A stretch of DNA of 48,079 nt, taken from Streptococcus mitis (GTDB lineage: Bacteria; Bacillota; Bacilli; Lactobacillales; Streptococcaceae). A program made the position numbers and the translations under genes. Shown here piece after piece: positions 1 to 11,163 of the stretch. Within the stretch, counting starts at the first letter, position 1, and every line of letters begins with the position of its first letter. The stretch covers positions 1-48,079 of the forward strand of contig NZ_CAMIAF010000016.1 of the NCBI RefSeq assembly GCF_946190375.1, written 5' to 3'. The notes under the pieces were generated by a model. That model was not told where the DNA came from. It did no database searches and worked only from the letters and a program-made list of their open reading frames with translations.

Positions 1-28
1 ATGGGATTTTTTTTCTACAACAAAAGAG

Positions 29-77
29 GCTCCATAATATCCATAGGGGATTTACCCACTACAAATATTATAGAGCC
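29..77. repeat. 49-bp imperfect palindrome near the left edge
   Basis: The arms GGCTCCATAATATCCATAG and the reverse complement of the other end, GGCTCTATAATATTTGTAG, match at most positions around a short GGGGATTTACCC-like centre. The palindrome lies just beyond the lysS terminator. It may be the end of an insertion sequence that continues to the left of the window. The family is not identified. Confidence 0.5.
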
Positions 78-103
78 GTTTTTACTCAGTCTCTTTTTGC
101 ATC

Positions 104-132
104 AAAAAATCCTCTGGCAACTACCAGAGGAT
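104..132 (-). terminator. Intrinsic terminator of lysS
   Basis: A perfect 9-bp stem (ATCCTCTGG / CCAGAGGAT, 109-117 with 124-132) is followed by a T run when read on the minus strand. It sits directly after the lysS stop codon. Confidence 0.85.
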
Positions 133-138
133 AAGAGC

Positions 139-1638
<1,500 letters not shown>

Positions 1639-1754
1639 CTAGTTTTACTCAAAATTGAATACGATGAGTCATTTTTTGCGATACTCCCATTTTATCATAA
1701 ATAGCCAAGAAATTCACGGATAATCTTTCAAAACTAAAAAGAACTTGACGCTAA

Positions 1755-1904
1755 TACTCTTCTAAAATTTCTTCAAACCACGCCAACGTCGCCTTGCCGT
1801 ATGCATGTTCCTGACTTCGTCAGTTTTATCTGCGACCTCAAAGCTGTGCTTTGAGCAGCCTGCGGCTAGTTTCCTAGTTTGCTCTTTGATTTTCATTGAG
1901 TATA
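1755..1904 (+). repeat. BOX element (boxA-boxB-boxC)
   Basis: It begins TACTCTTCTAAAATTTCTTC and ends TTTCATTGAGTATA, the known pneumococcal BOX termini. A single boxB with the CTGACTTCGTCAG palindrome lies between. It occupies the gap between lysS and the phosphatase gene. BOX elements are non-autonomous and form stable stem-loops when transcribed. Confidence 0.93.
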
Positions 1905-1917
1905 AAATCAAGTTCTG

Positions 1918-2535
1918 TTATTGATAGGAAGTATCATTCCAAGTATCGAGAGTAAATGTTTCAAAATCATGGGTTTCTAGAATGGTTAGGCTGGCATTTG
2001 CTAGACCTCCATCTTTACGAAGAAGTGGTTCTTTATATCCTAGAAGAGTACGAAGACTGGCAGTGAGATTAGCACCGTGACCGACAATTAGAATACGCTC
2101 AGCCGGACTATCTTTTAAGGAATTGATAAATTGGATAGTTCGTTGTGTTGTGCTATAGAGGGATTCGGCTCCAAACATTTGAGTGTCAAATTGAGCAAGA
2201 TTAGATCGAAAAGCTTTGATTTGTTGTGGGTAAATAGATTCCAAGGTTGCAATTTTCAAACCTTCTAACTTCCCCAGCTGCCATTCACGGAGATTAGGAA
2301 CACTTTCTAAAGGACAGGGCGTCTTGAGTTGACTTTGGATAACTTCAGCAGATTTGACCGCTCGAGGTAAATCACTTGAATAAATCCAATCAAAAGGAAT
2401 ATCCTTGAGATACTGGCCAAGTCGTTTTAGGGTGTCAATGGATTCAGGAAGAAGGGGAGAGTCTCCACTAGCACCTTGAAAGCGTCCTTCTTGGTTCCAG
2501 ACAGTACGACCGTGGCGGACAAAGTAGAGTTTCAT
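1918..2535 (-). CDS. Histidine phosphatase family protein (phosphoglycerate mutase-like)
   Basis: A 205-residue branch of the histidine phosphatase superfamily. The RHG motif at residues 7-9 supplies the histidine that is phosphorylated. Further signature positions are an Arg in SSDLPRA (about 58), the acid REW (about 84) and the second catalytic histidine in VGHGANL (His153). The substrate cannot be read from the sequence; relatives act on phosphosugars, nucleotides or phosphoglycerate. The start codon overlaps the stop of the upstream deacylase gene by one base, and that gene overlaps popT in the same way. The three are therefore one translationally coupled operon. Confidence 0.88.
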   Translation of the reverse strand: MKLYFVRHGRTVWNQEGRFQGASGDSPLLPESIDTLKRLGQYLKDIPFDWIYSSDLPRAVKSAEVIQSQLKTPCPLESVPNLREWQLGKLEGLKIATLESIYPQQIKAFRSNLAQFDTQMFGAESLYSTTQRTIQFINSLKDSPAERILIVGHGANLTASLRTLLGYKEPLLRKDGGLANASLTILETHDFETFTLDTWNDTSYQ

Positions 2536-3017
2536 TACTTGCTGTCCTCCAAGATATCTGCAAAGTCGGCCTTTACAAAGCTGGCTAAGTCTTGGGGAGA
2601 GACTATAATGCTGTGACCAACTTCCCCAGCGGAGACAATCATTTGATCCAAGTCTAGAGCAATTTTATCGATAAAAATGGGATAATTGTGTTTCTGACGA
2701 ATTCCGACAGGATTATTGGCTCCATGAATATAACCTGTTGTCTTTTCCAAGTCCTTTTGTGGAATCATGCTCACTTTTTTATTGCCAGAAATTTTGGCTA
2801 GTTTCTTTTCCGACAAGTGTTGAGTGATAGGGACAATTCCGATAATCGGTCCTGTTTTATCTCCCAAAAGAGCCAAGGTTTTGAAAATCTGATCTCGTTC
2901 ATAACCTTGAGGAAGCTCTCCTTCCAGGGCATTGATTTGAATCCCCTGATGTTGGATACCTGCTTTAGACAGGATTTGTTCTACTAATGTTTTTTTGACT
3001 TTAACTTTTTTTGCCAT
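2535..3017 (-). CDS. ybaK: YbaK/EbsC-type aminoacyl-tRNA deacylase
   Basis: A 160-residue protein of the YbaK/ProX editing family. Members hydrolyse Cys-tRNA(Pro) or related mischarged tRNAs in trans. The lysine-rich N-terminus, the FKTLALLGDKTG segment (about 45-56) and the GYIHGANNPVGIR segment near the middle are typical of the family. The ATG overlaps the popT stop by one base and the gene's own stop overlaps the phosphatase start, so expression depends on the popT promoter. A role in prolyl-tRNA quality control follows from the family; the exact tRNA specificity is inferred. Confidence 0.88.
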   Translation of the reverse strand: MAKKVKVKKTLVEQILSKAGIQHQGIQINALEGELPQGYERDQIFKTLALLGDKTGPIIGIVPITQHLSEKKLAKISGNKKVSMIPQKDLEKTTGYIHGANNPVGIRQKHNYPIFIDKIALDLDQMIVSAGEVGHSIIVSPQDLASFVKADFADILEDSK

Positions 3018-3859
3018 TATTTATACTTATCCTCCAATTGGCTCATCCAAATACCAAGCCAGATTCCCAGTGCAAAGAAGAAGGCGATGATGACATACCC
3101 AACAAGTGAAAGGCCTGTGTATTGGATACTCTCAGCGTTTCCTGCATTTGGAATCAAGATCAAAAGGGTGCTTGATAAGACGATTCCGATGATGAAATGA
3201 TAGACGCGTGAGTGATAGTTGTTTAAGGCATAATCCATCAATTTTGAAAAAACGATGAGAGTTGCACCTGCACCAATTCCAATCGGGAAGAAAGTTCCCA
3301 AGAGGTCAAAGGTTTTAAAACCAGTCAACATAGGAGCATAGAGTCCCAAAATTAAAAGTAGATTTGATGGACTGAGGCCAGGTACCAATACGCCAAGAGC
3401 CAGTAGTGCACCTGCTAGGACGAAGTTAAGAAAGCTGGCGCTTAAGGTTCCAACAACAAAATTTAAGGCATAGAGTCCTAATCCAGAAATAATAAAGGTC
3501 GTCCAGAACCAAGCTAAATCAATCTTGTCTCGGTCAGATTCTCGAGTTGATTCTTTGAGAAGGCTAGGAACAGTACCAATAATGGCACCCGCAAAGCTCC
3601 ATAAGACAAAGACCTGATAATTTTCAAGCAAGTATCCAATCGGGTAAGAAAATAAGCCAATTCCCAGAAGCATACCGATGGCAACTGGAATAAAGTACAA
3701 AACATTTTCTTTAAAGTCCTTAAAGGGATGGGCCAGAAAACCAATCATTCGTTCATAAATTCCTAAGATTGCTGCTAGAACCCCTCCGGAAATTCCCGGT
3801 AGGATAAATCCAAGAGCAATTACAATCCCTTTAATAAGGCGTGCTAACCATGAGAGCAT
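3017..3859 (-). CDS. popT: DUF368 polyprenyl-phosphate transporter (PopT family)
   Basis: A 280-residue polytopic membrane protein. The family was recently assigned to recycling of undecaprenyl phosphate across the membrane, returning the lipid carrier used in wall and teichoic-acid synthesis. Two related re-entrant motifs, GFILPGISGG (about 17-26) and GVLVPGLSPS (about 156-165), show the internal repeat of the fold. About eight hydrophobic segments are visible. A minus-strand TGATACAAT extended -10 lies 40-50 bp upstream. The gene leads the popT-ybaK-phosphatase operon, and neighbouring GH25 and glmU genes also concern the cell wall. The DUF368 assignment is firm; the transport role is from the literature on the family. 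Confidence 0.88.
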   Translation of the reverse strand: MLSWLARLIKGIVIALGFILPGISGGVLAAILGIYERMIGFLAHPFKDFKENVLYFIPVAIGMLLGIGLFSYPIGYLLENYQVFVLWSFAGAIIGTVPSLLKESTRESDRDKIDLAWFWTTFIISGLGLYALNFVVGTLSASFLNFVLAGALLALGVLVPGLSPSNLLLILGLYAPMLTGFKTFDLLGTFFPIGIGAGATLIVFSKLMDYALNNYHSRVYHFIIGIVLSSTLLILIPNAGNAESIQYTGLSLVGYVIIAFFFALGIWLGIWMSQLEDKYK

Positions 3860-3932
3860 ATTTTTCCTCCAACTATTTCTATTTCAAAAAATCCTTACTA
3901 TATTGTATCACAATCAAACACAAAAAGAAAAA

Positions 3933-3956
3933 GCAAATGCTAAACAAATGCTTTTA
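3933..3956 (-). terminator. Probable terminator of the GH25 gene
   Basis: AAAAGCA and TGCTTTT arms with a short loop overlap the end of the GH25 gene and are followed by a T-rich tract on the minus strand. The stem is weak. Confidence 0.5.
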
Positions 3957-4754
3957 AGGTTTTAAAAAGAGTTTTCTAAAGGTTTCTTCTTTGTTTTTTA
4001 AGGAAGAAATGACGTTGATATCTAAATCGTGGTCAAAGCCAGCAATTTTTCCTTTAGAAGTGTACTGGTGGATGTCGTAATCTAAGTCCGTATTAGGTTT
4101 GCTTTCGAAAAATCCAGTATTTGAACCGTATGAAGGAATCCAAACAGAGGTAAACTTGTCTGTATCAATACTGTGTTCTTCCATGAAGTAGACCCCAACG
4201 TAGATGCCGATATTTTTTGCACCAAGTGATTCTAGCTTTGCTCGAAAGGCTTCAACACCCTCGTTCATATTGGACATGGTTTTTTCTTCCACGTCTAGCC
4301 AATAGTAACTAGGGCTGTATGGTGAAGAGGCGTTATAAAAAACTTCAGCGGCTTTTTCCATTTCTTGGACACTTTTTCCAGCTAAATAAGCATAGACACC
4401 AACTGGGACATTTCGTTTTTGAAACTCGGTGATATGGGTTTTAAAGGCCTTATCAACACCATTAACATAGGAAGCATCGTTCTCTTTGGACGTTTGAGCA
4501 CCACTATGGACGCGAACAATAGCTCCAGAAATGTTTTGGGAGAGAGTATCGTAATTAATTTCCTCAGGACGTTGCCAACCAGAAACATCAATCACCGGTT
4601 TATCTATATTATGTAGCGCTTGCGTTTCTACTTGCGCGATATTTGACTTTGTTTTTACAGGATGGTCCTCAAAACGAGGGCGATTCAGGATTAAAATGAA
4701 AATCATAATCCCAAAAAAACCAAACAAAATAAGCGGATTTATTTTCTTTCTCAT
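3954..4754 (-). CDS. Membrane-anchored GH25 (lysozyme-like) glycoside hydrolase
   Basis: A 266-residue protein with a single N-terminal membrane segment (about residues 8-23, LILFGFFGIMIFILILN) after a short basic cytoplasmic stretch. The remainder lies outside the cell. The outer part carries glycoside hydrolase family 25 signatures: DVSGWQ at 56-61 and the catalytic WLDVEE at 152-157, with further conserved acids in DLDINV near the end. GH25 enzymes cut the MurNAc-GlcNAc bond of peptidoglycan. There are no choline-binding repeats and no LPXTG, so unlike secreted LytC-type enzymes it should stay tethered to the membrane. It is divergent from glmU. Enzymatic activity is inferred. Confidence 0.85.
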   Translation of the reverse strand: MRKKINPLILFGFFGIMIFILILNRPRFEDHPVKTKSNIAQVETQALHNIDKPVIDVSGWQRPEEINYDTLSQNISGAIVRVHSGAQTSKENDASYVNGVDKAFKTHITEFQKRNVPVGVYAYLAGKSVQEMEKAAEVFYNASSPYSPSYYWLDVEEKTMSNMNEGVEAFRAKLESLGAKNIGIYVGVYFMEEHSIDTDKFTSVWIPSYGSNTGFFESKPNTDLDYDIHQYTSKGKIAGFDHDLDINVISSLKNKEETFRKLFLKP

Positions 4755-4872
4755 ATCTCATAATTTTACCTTAAAAATGAAAAAAAATCAAAAAAAATAC
4801 TCAAAAAATGGGTTAAGGAAAGGACTTTGGAGCATTTTTTCATTCAAGGGCGCGGAATGATTTGAAATATGG

Positions 4873-4878
4873 TATAAT
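4873..4878 (+). promoter_or_regulatory. glmU operon -10 box
   Basis: A perfect TATAAT lies 32 bp before the glmU start, with purine-rich Shine-Dalgarno sequence in between. It is the only good promoter ahead of glmU, Nudix, macP and mtnN, which follow with gaps under 17 bp. Confidence 0.75.
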
Positions 4879-4894
4879 AAAAGGGAATTTCTAG

Positions 4895-6289
<1,395 letters not shown>

Positions 6290-6298
6290 GAGTCTATC

Positions 6299-6844
6299 AT
6301 GGAATTTGAAGAAAAAACGCTAAGCCGAAAAGAAATCTATCAAGGACCAATATTTAAACTTGTCCAAGATCAGGTTGAATTACCAGAAGGCAAGGGAACT
6401 GCCCAACGGGATTTGATTTTCCACAATGGAGCTGTCTGCGTTTTAGCTGTAACAGATGAACAAAAACTCATCTTGGTCAAGCAGTACCGCAAAGCCATCG
6501 AGGCTGTCTCTTACGAAATTCCAGCCGGAAAATTAGAAGTAGGAGAAAATACAGACCCTGTAGCAGCTGCCCTTCGTGAATTAGAGGAAGAAACAGCCTA
6601 TACAGGAAAGTTAGAACTCTTGTACGATTTTTACTCAGCCATTGGCTTTTGTAATGAAAAGTTAAAACTTTACCTAGCAAGCGATTTGACAAAGGTGGAA
6701 AATCCTCGTCCCCAGGATGAGGATGAAACCTTAGAAGTCCTTGAAGTGAGCTTAGAAGAAGCTAAGGAATTAATCCAATCAGGTCATATTTGTGATGCCA
6801 AGACAATTATGGCTGTTCAGTATTGGGAATTGCACAAAAAATAG
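6299..6844 (+). CDS. Nudix hydrolase, ADP-ribose pyrophosphatase type
   Basis: A 181-residue Nudix protein. The family splits nucleoside diphosphates linked to another moiety, and this subgroup usually acts on ADP-ribose. The Nudix box lies at about 77-99: GKLEVGE, then RELEEE. Two details differ from the textbook box: nine rather than seven residues separate the first Glu from the RE pair, and Ala replaces the Gly after EET. The metal-binding RE..EE acids are present. It sits between glmU and macP in the same transcript, although ADP-ribose turnover has no obvious link to wall synthesis. Confidence 0.88.
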   Translation: MEFEEKTLSRKEIYQGPIFKLVQDQVELPEGKGTAQRDLIFHNGAVCVLAVTDEQKLILVKQYRKAIEAVSYEIPAGKLEVGENTDPVAAALRELEEETAYTGKLELLYDFYSAIGFCNEKLKLYLASDLTKVENPRPQDEDETLEVLEVSLEEAKELIQSGHICDAKTIMAVQYWELHKK

Positions 6845-6855
6845 AGGAGGTCAGT

Positions 6856-7167
6856 ATGGGTAAACCTTTATTAACGGATGAAATGATTGAAAGAGCTAAT
6901 AGAGGCGAAAAAATTTCAGGTCCCCCTTTGCTAGATGATGAGGAGACCAAGATTTTACCAACCTCTTCTTCCCGTTTTGGTTATGCCAATCCTAAGGAAC
7001 ATGGTTTTAGCCAGGAAACCTTGAAGATTCAGGTCGAACCGTCTATTCATAAAAGCCGTCGCATTGAAAATACTAAGAGAAATGTCTTCAATTCTAAGTT
7101 GAATAAGATTTTATTTGCAGTCATCTTTCTCTTGATTTTGCTTGTCTTAGCAATGAAACTTTTGTAA
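6856..7167 (+). CDS. macP: MacP, membrane activator of cell-wall synthase PBP2a
   Basis: A 103-residue single-pass membrane protein with a long cytoplasmic N-terminus and one hydrophobic helix at the C-terminal end (about 83-101). The opening [19 protein letters not shown] matches pneumococcal MacP as I remember it. MacP activates the bifunctional synthase PBP2a and is phosphorylated by the Ser/Thr kinase StkP in its N-terminal region; Thr31 in the DDEETK context is the likely equivalent of the reported site. I chose ATG 6856 over a longer frame from 6823 because AGAGGAGG lies at the right distance and the longer form overlaps the Nudix gene. It is followed by mtnN 16 bp later. Confidence 0.85.
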   Translation: MGKPLLTDEMIERANRGEKISGPPLLDDEETKILPTSSSRFGYANPKEHGFSQETLKIQVEPSIHKSRRIENTKRNVFNSKLNKILFAVIFLLILLVLAMKLL

Positions 7168-7183
7168 TAGAAAAGGAATTGAA

Positions 7184-7876
7184 ATGAAAATAGGAATTAT
7201 TGCAGCTATGCCAGAAGAACTAGCTTATTTGGTCCAGCATTTAGACAATGCCCAAGAGCATGTTGTTTTGGGGAATACCTATCATACAGGCACCATTGCC
7301 TCTCATGAAGTCGTTCTTGTAGAAAGTGGAATTGGTAAGGTCATGTCTGCTATGAGTGTGGCGATTTTGGCTGATCATTTCCAAGTGGATGCTCTAATTA
7401 ATACGGGATCTGCTGGAGCAGTAGCAGAGGGTATCGCTGTTGGGGATGTCGTGATTGCTGACAAGTTAGCCTATCATGATGTGGATGTCACAGCTTTTGG
7501 TTATGCTTATGGACAAATGGCGCAACAACCGCTTTATTTCGAATCAGACAAAATCTTTGTTGCCAAAATTCAAGAGAATCTATCTCAATTGGACCAGAAC
7601 TGGCATCTTGGTTTGATTGTTACAGGAGATAGTTTTGTCGCAGGAAATGACAAGATAGAAGCGATTAAGTCCCATTTTCCAGAAGTTTTAGCAGTTGAGA
7701 TGGAAGGAGCAGCTATTGCTCAGGCAGCGCATGCCCTTAATCTCCCAGTTTTAGTCATTCGAGCTATGAGTGACAATGCCAACCATGAAGCAAACATCTC
7801 TTTTGATGAGTTTATTATAGAAGCTGGACGTCGCTCTGCCCAAGTCTTATTAGCCTTTTTGAAGGCTTTAGATTAA
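7184..7876 (+). CDS. mtnN: 5'-methylthioadenosine / S-adenosylhomocysteine nucleosidase
   Basis: The enzyme (also Pfs) cleaves MTA and SAH to adenine and a ribose thioether. It removes an inhibitor of methylation and feeds the LuxS/AI-2 route. The 230-residue length is standard. The expected catalytic residues are visible: Glu12 in MPEEL, Glu174 in VEMEG, and the proton donor Asp197 in MSDNAN. It is the last gene of the glmU transcript; a 76-bp gap with a new promoter follows before rocS. Confidence 0.96.
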   Translation: MKIGIIAAMPEELAYLVQHLDNAQEHVVLGNTYHTGTIASHEVVLVESGIGKVMSAMSVAILADHFQVDALINTGSAGAVAEGIAVGDVVIADKLAYHDVDVTAFGYAYGQMAQQPLYFESDKIFVAKIQENLSQLDQNWHLGLIVTGDSFVAGNDKIEAIKSHFPEVLAVEMEGAAIAQAAHALNLPVLVIRAMSDNANHEANISFDEFIIEAGRRSAQVLLAFLKALD

Positions 7877-7884
7877 GCGAAAAT

Positions 7885-7937
7885 TTGACAGTTTTTCTAG
7901 CTTATGATAAGATTTAAATAAAGAAAAGCTAGAAAAC
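7885..7937 (+). promoter_or_regulatory. rocS promoter overlapped by an inverted repeat
   Basis: TTGACA (7885-7890), a 17-bp spacer and TAAGAT (7908-7913, preceded by TG) form a strong promoter. A dyad with arms GTTTTTCTAGCTT (7891-7903) and AAGCTAGAAAAC (7926-7937) places one arm in the spacer and the other in the early transcript. It could be an operator. Confidence 0.65.
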
Positions 7938-7952
7938 GTTTCAGAGGATATT

Positions 7953-8444
7953 ATGAGTATTGAAATGACCGTCAGTGAGATTGCAGAGGTTTTAGGATTA
8001 TCTCGCCAAGCAATCAATAACCGTGTCAAAGAATTACCAGAAGAAGACACAGATAAAAATGACAAAGGGGTAACGGTAGTTACCAGAAGTGGCTTGATTA
8101 AGCTAGAAGAAATCTATAAAAAAACGATTTTTGAAGATGAGCCTGTCAGTGAAGATGTCAAGCAGCGTGAACTGATGGAGATTCTAGTTGATGAGAAGAA
8201 TGCAGAAATTCTTCGTCTCTATGAACAATTAAAAGCCAAGGATCGTCAGTTATCAGAAAAAGATGAGCAAATGCGCATCAAAGACCGTCAGATTGCTGAG
8301 AAAGACAAACAACTGGATCAACAGCAACAATTGACTCTTCAAGCCATGAAGGATCAAGAAAATCTCAAGCTAGAGCTGGACCAAGCAAAAGAAGAAGTCC
8401 AATCCACTAAGAAAGGCTTTTTTGCTCGTTTATTTGGAGGATAA
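7953..8444 (+). CDS. rocS: RocS, chromosome-segregation regulator (HTH, coiled coil, amphipathic tail)
   Basis: A 163-residue protein in three parts. Residues 1-40 form a winged or ordinary helix-turn-helix (MTVSEIAEVLGLSRQAINNR region). Residues about 70-150 are a charged coiled coil with repeated KDRQ/EKDEQ blocks. The last residues, KKGFFARLFGG, look like a membrane-seeking amphipathic helix. This layout, the length and the position after macP and mtnN match pneumococcal RocS, which binds DNA and the membrane to help chromosome segregation. The domain layout is seen; the identity rests on memory of the pneumococcal locus. It has its own promoter with an overlapping dyad. Confidence 0.8.
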   Translation: MSIEMTVSEIAEVLGLSRQAINNRVKELPEEDTDKNDKGVTVVTRSGLIKLEEIYKKTIFEDEPVSEDVKQRELMEILVDEKNAEILRLYEQLKAKDRQLSEKDEQMRIKDRQIAEKDKQLDQQQQLTLQAMKDQENLKLELDQAKEEVQSTKKGFFARLFGG

Positions 8445-8445
8445 T

Positions 8446-8490
8446 CAAGGAGCTGTTTAGGTTACATGCTAACCTGATGGCTTCTTTTGT
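8446..8490 (+). terminator. rocS terminator
   Basis: Nested complementary arms (AGGAGC..GCTTCT outside, AGGTT..TAACCT inside) end in TTTTGTTTC directly after rocS. Confidence 0.6.
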
Positions 8491-8517
8491 TTCTAAATAG
8501 TATAGTTGCTCAATTAA

Positions 8518-8670
8518 TACTCAATGAAAATCAAAGAGCAAACTAGGAAGCGAGCCGCAGGCTGCTCAAAGCACTGCTTTGAGGTTGTAGATAAGACTGA
8601 CGAAGTCAGTTACATATATCTACGGCAAGGCGAAGCTGACGCGGTTTGAATTTGATTTTCGAAGAGTATA
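8518..8670 (-). repeat. BOX element (A-B-C)
   Basis: On the plus strand it reads from the boxC end (TACTCAATGAAAATC) to the boxA end (TTTTCGAAGAGTATA), so the element lies on the minus strand. It has one boxB. It fills the interval between rocS and the exonuclease gene. Confidence 0.93.
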
Positions 8671-8696
8671 AAATAACAGTATAGGAGAGGTAGAAA

Positions 8697-9287
8697 ATGG
8701 AACGATTAGAAGATTACATTGCTTTCGATTTAGAATTTAATCAGCACGAAGGACAAACACACCTGATTCAAGTATCGGCAGTGCGTTTTAGAGATGGTCA
8801 GGAAATCGATGCCTATGATTCCTATGTCCACACTAGTGTGCCTCTAAAGAGTTTTATCAATGGTTTGACTGGGATTACAGCTGAGACCTTAAAAGATGCT
8901 CCTCCAGTGGAGAAAGTTATAAAAGATTTCCAAGAGTTTGTGGGTTCTTTACCCATGGTAGGCTACAATGCTGCTAAAAGTGATTTGCCTATTCTAGCGG
9001 AGCATGGTTTAGACTACAGCCAGCAGTACAAGGTGGATTTGTATGATGAAGCCTTTGAACGTCGTAGTTCGGATTTACATGGTATTGCCAATCTCAAATT
9101 GCAAACTGTTGCCTCATTTCTTGGATTTCAAGGTCAGTCTCATAATAGCTTGGAGGATGCTCGGATGACGGCACGTGTTTACGAGTCCTTCTTGGAGTCG
9201 GATCAAGCTAGAGAATTGTTAGAGACAGAAAGTAGCCTATCAAACAATCCTTTTGGAGGCTTGGATTTGTCTCAATTATTTGACTAG
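8697..9287 (+). CDS. DnaQ-like 3'-5' exonuclease (DEDDh family)
   Basis: A 196-residue exonuclease-fold protein. The three acidic exonuclease motifs are visible: DxE at FDLEF (Asp11, Glu13), the ExoII segment GYNAAKSDLPIL, and ExoIII HNSLEDARM with its His and Asp. It is a stand-alone domain resembling the DNA polymerase III epsilon subunit or an oligoribonuclease. The substrate (DNA proofreading or RNA) is not decided by the sequence. Its stop lies only a few bases before the GDPD gene, so the two are cotranscribed. Confidence 0.88.
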   Translation: MERLEDYIAFDLEFNQHEGQTHLIQVSAVRFRDGQEIDAYDSYVHTSVPLKSFINGLTGITAETLKDAPPVEKVIKDFQEFVGSLPMVGYNAAKSDLPILAEHGLDYSQQYKVDLYDEAFERRSSDLHGIANLKLQTVASFLGFQGQSHNSLEDARMTARVYESFLESDQARELLETESSLSNNPFGGLDLSQLFD

Positions 9288-9295
9288 GAGTGCCT

Positions 9296-11059
9296 ATGAA
9301 ACCTGAAAAAACTAAAAATCTAGGTTTTAGGAAAATCTACTTTAATCTAGATAAAATTCTCTTTCTCTTTTTCTTGATATTTATGATGATTGAGTTTGTC
9401 TGGTTGCCACTTAATTCTTGGATTGCTGGACTGTTGCTCCGACAGACAGGTTATCTCTTTCTTTCCTACAACAATATTTTTACTATTATAAAGGGTTCTC
9501 CCTTTGTTAGTCTTGCTTTATTTGTTCTGGTAATTGTTAATTTACTGGTCGCCTATTACCAGATAGGACTCCTCTTTATCGGAGCTCGACACCTCCTCTA
9601 TCATGAAAAGAGAACTCTGCTGGAGTACAGTCGCAAGGTCTTTCGTCAAAGTTTCTTATTTATGAGACAAGTGACGATTTCCAAAATGGCCTTTATTTTC
9701 TTTTATATCATGATGCTCTTTCCATTGATTCGAAAGATTTTAAAGATTTATTATCTCAATAAAATCGTCATTCCGGAATTCATAGTAGCCTATGTAGAAG
9801 ATAAGTATTGGTTGGTCGGTTTGGTAATCACTGTTCTAGCCTTGCTGCTGTTCTACATTTCAATACGTTTGATGTTTGCCCTACCCCAGCTTTTATTTGA
9901 GAAAAAAACAGTCAAAGAAGCAGTCAAATACAGTCTAGAGAAGACAAGAAAGCACTCCTGGTTTTATATCTGGAACTTACTTTGGATTGTTGTCAAAACC
10001 TACCTATTTTTCATTCTTTTATTGATTCCAATCTTGGCAAGTCAGACACTGATGGATGGTTTGACCCATAGGGAATCTCTTGTGCTGGGAATGATCAACT
10101 TTGTCTTGATTAAGAATTTCCACTATATGGCCTTGACTTACTTTCTCATTAAGTTTGTTTCCTTTTTGACAGGGGAGGAACTAGAAATCACACCAAGGAG
10201 AAAGAAAGACCACTGGATGAGATGGGGAGTGATGGGATGTGCTGGTATCTTTTTCGCTCTTGAGGGTTATGTTTATTTAGAAGCTCCAGTTGCCAATAAA
10301 CCTTTAATTATCTCTCACAGGGGAGTATCTAATAAGAATGGTGTACAAAATACCGTCCAATCACTAGAAAAAACCGCTCAGTTATCTCCAGATTTCGTTG
10401 AGACAGATGTTCAGGAAACAAAAGATGGCCAGTTTGTCATGATGCATGATGCCAATATCAAGAATCTGACAGGAGTTAATGCCAATCCTCAGGATCTCAC
10501 TTTGGATGAATTAACCAAACTTGATATTTCTGAAAATGGCTATCATACCAAGATATCTAGTTTTGATGACTACCTTAACAAAGCTAATGAATTGCATCAA
10601 AAACTTCTTATTGAGATTAAAACCAGTCGAAAAGATAGTCCAGATATGATGAAACGCTTTATGGAAAAATATGGAACGATTCTTAAGCAGAATGGTCACC
10701 AAATGCAATCCTTGGACTACCATGTGATTGATCAGGTGTTGGCCTACGATTCACAAATTCCAGTCTATTTTATCCTGCCTTACAATAGTATTTTTCCAAG
10801 AACGAAAGCTACAGGTTACACTATGGAGTATTCGACCTTGGACCAAAATTTTGTCAACAAGCTATGGAATACCGATCAGAAATTGTACGTTTGGACCATC
10901 AATAGTTCAGAGTCCTTTGATAAATCTGTTCAGCTAGGAGCAGATGGCATGATAACAGATGACTTGGAAATGATTCAAGACCAGGTAACCATTGCGCAAG
11001 AAGACCCAGAGTATACTGAATTGCTTTTCAAACAGGCTATGGAATTCTTTAATTTTTAG
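9296..11059 (+). CDS. Membrane glycerophosphodiester phosphodiesterase
   Basis: A 587-residue two-part protein. Residues 1-335 contain about seven or eight hydrophobic helices of the type called the GDPD membrane domain. Residues 338-587 are a GDPD TIM barrel with ISHRG (about 338-342), ETDVQETKDGQFVMMHD (about 369-385) and DGMITDD near the end. Such enzymes release glycerol-3-phosphate from glycerophosphodiesters or polyglycerolphosphate. I prefer ATG 9296 because TAGGAG lies six bases before it; a GTG two codons earlier would overlap that site. Coupled to the exonuclease gene and ended by a hairpin at 11105-11140. Confidence 0.88.
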   Translation: MKPEKTKNLGFRKIYFNLDKILFLFFLIFMMIEFVWLPLNSWIAGLLLRQTGYLFLSYNNIFTIIKGSPFVSLALFVLVIVNLLVAYYQIGLLFIGARHLLYHEKRTLLEYSRKVFRQSFLFMRQVTISKMAFIFFYIMMLFPLIRKILKIYYLNKIVIPEFIVAYVEDKYWLVGLVITVLALLLFYISIRLMFALPQLLFEKKTVKEAVKYSLEKTRKHSWFYIWNLLWIVVKTYLFFILLLIPILASQTLMDGLTHRESLVLGMINFVLIKNFHYMALTYFLIKFVSFLTGEELEITPRRKKDHWMRWGVMGCAGIFFALEGYVYLEAPVANKPLIISHRGVSNKNGVQNTVQSLEKTAQLSPDFVETDVQETKDGQFVMMHDANIKNLTGVNANPQDLTLDELTKLDISENGYHTKISSFDDYLNKANELHQKLLIEIKTSRKDSPDMMKRFMEKYGTILKQNGHQMQSLDYHVIDQVLAYDSQIPVYFILPYNSIFPRTKATGYTMEYSTLDQNFVNKLWNTDQKLYVWTINSSESFDKSVQLGADGMITDDLEMIQDQVTIAQEDPEYTELLFKQAMEFFNF

Positions 11060-11104
11060 TAAGCAAAAAGAGGTTGATCAAAAACTCACCTCTGAAATAG
11101 TAAA

Positions 11105-11140
11105 AAAACGAGCGATGTATCAGTTGGATATGCTCGTTTT
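11105..11140 (+). terminator. Terminator after GDPD, with a conserved loop
   Basis: Stem AAAACGAGC/GCTCGTTTT, 11105-11113 with 11132-11140. The loop contains CAGTTGGA and is followed by ATAAACCATGG in inverted order. A near copy in opposite orientation lies at 43660-43727. Confidence 0.7.
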
Positions 11141-11163
11141 ATTATGCCATGGTTTATAATTGA

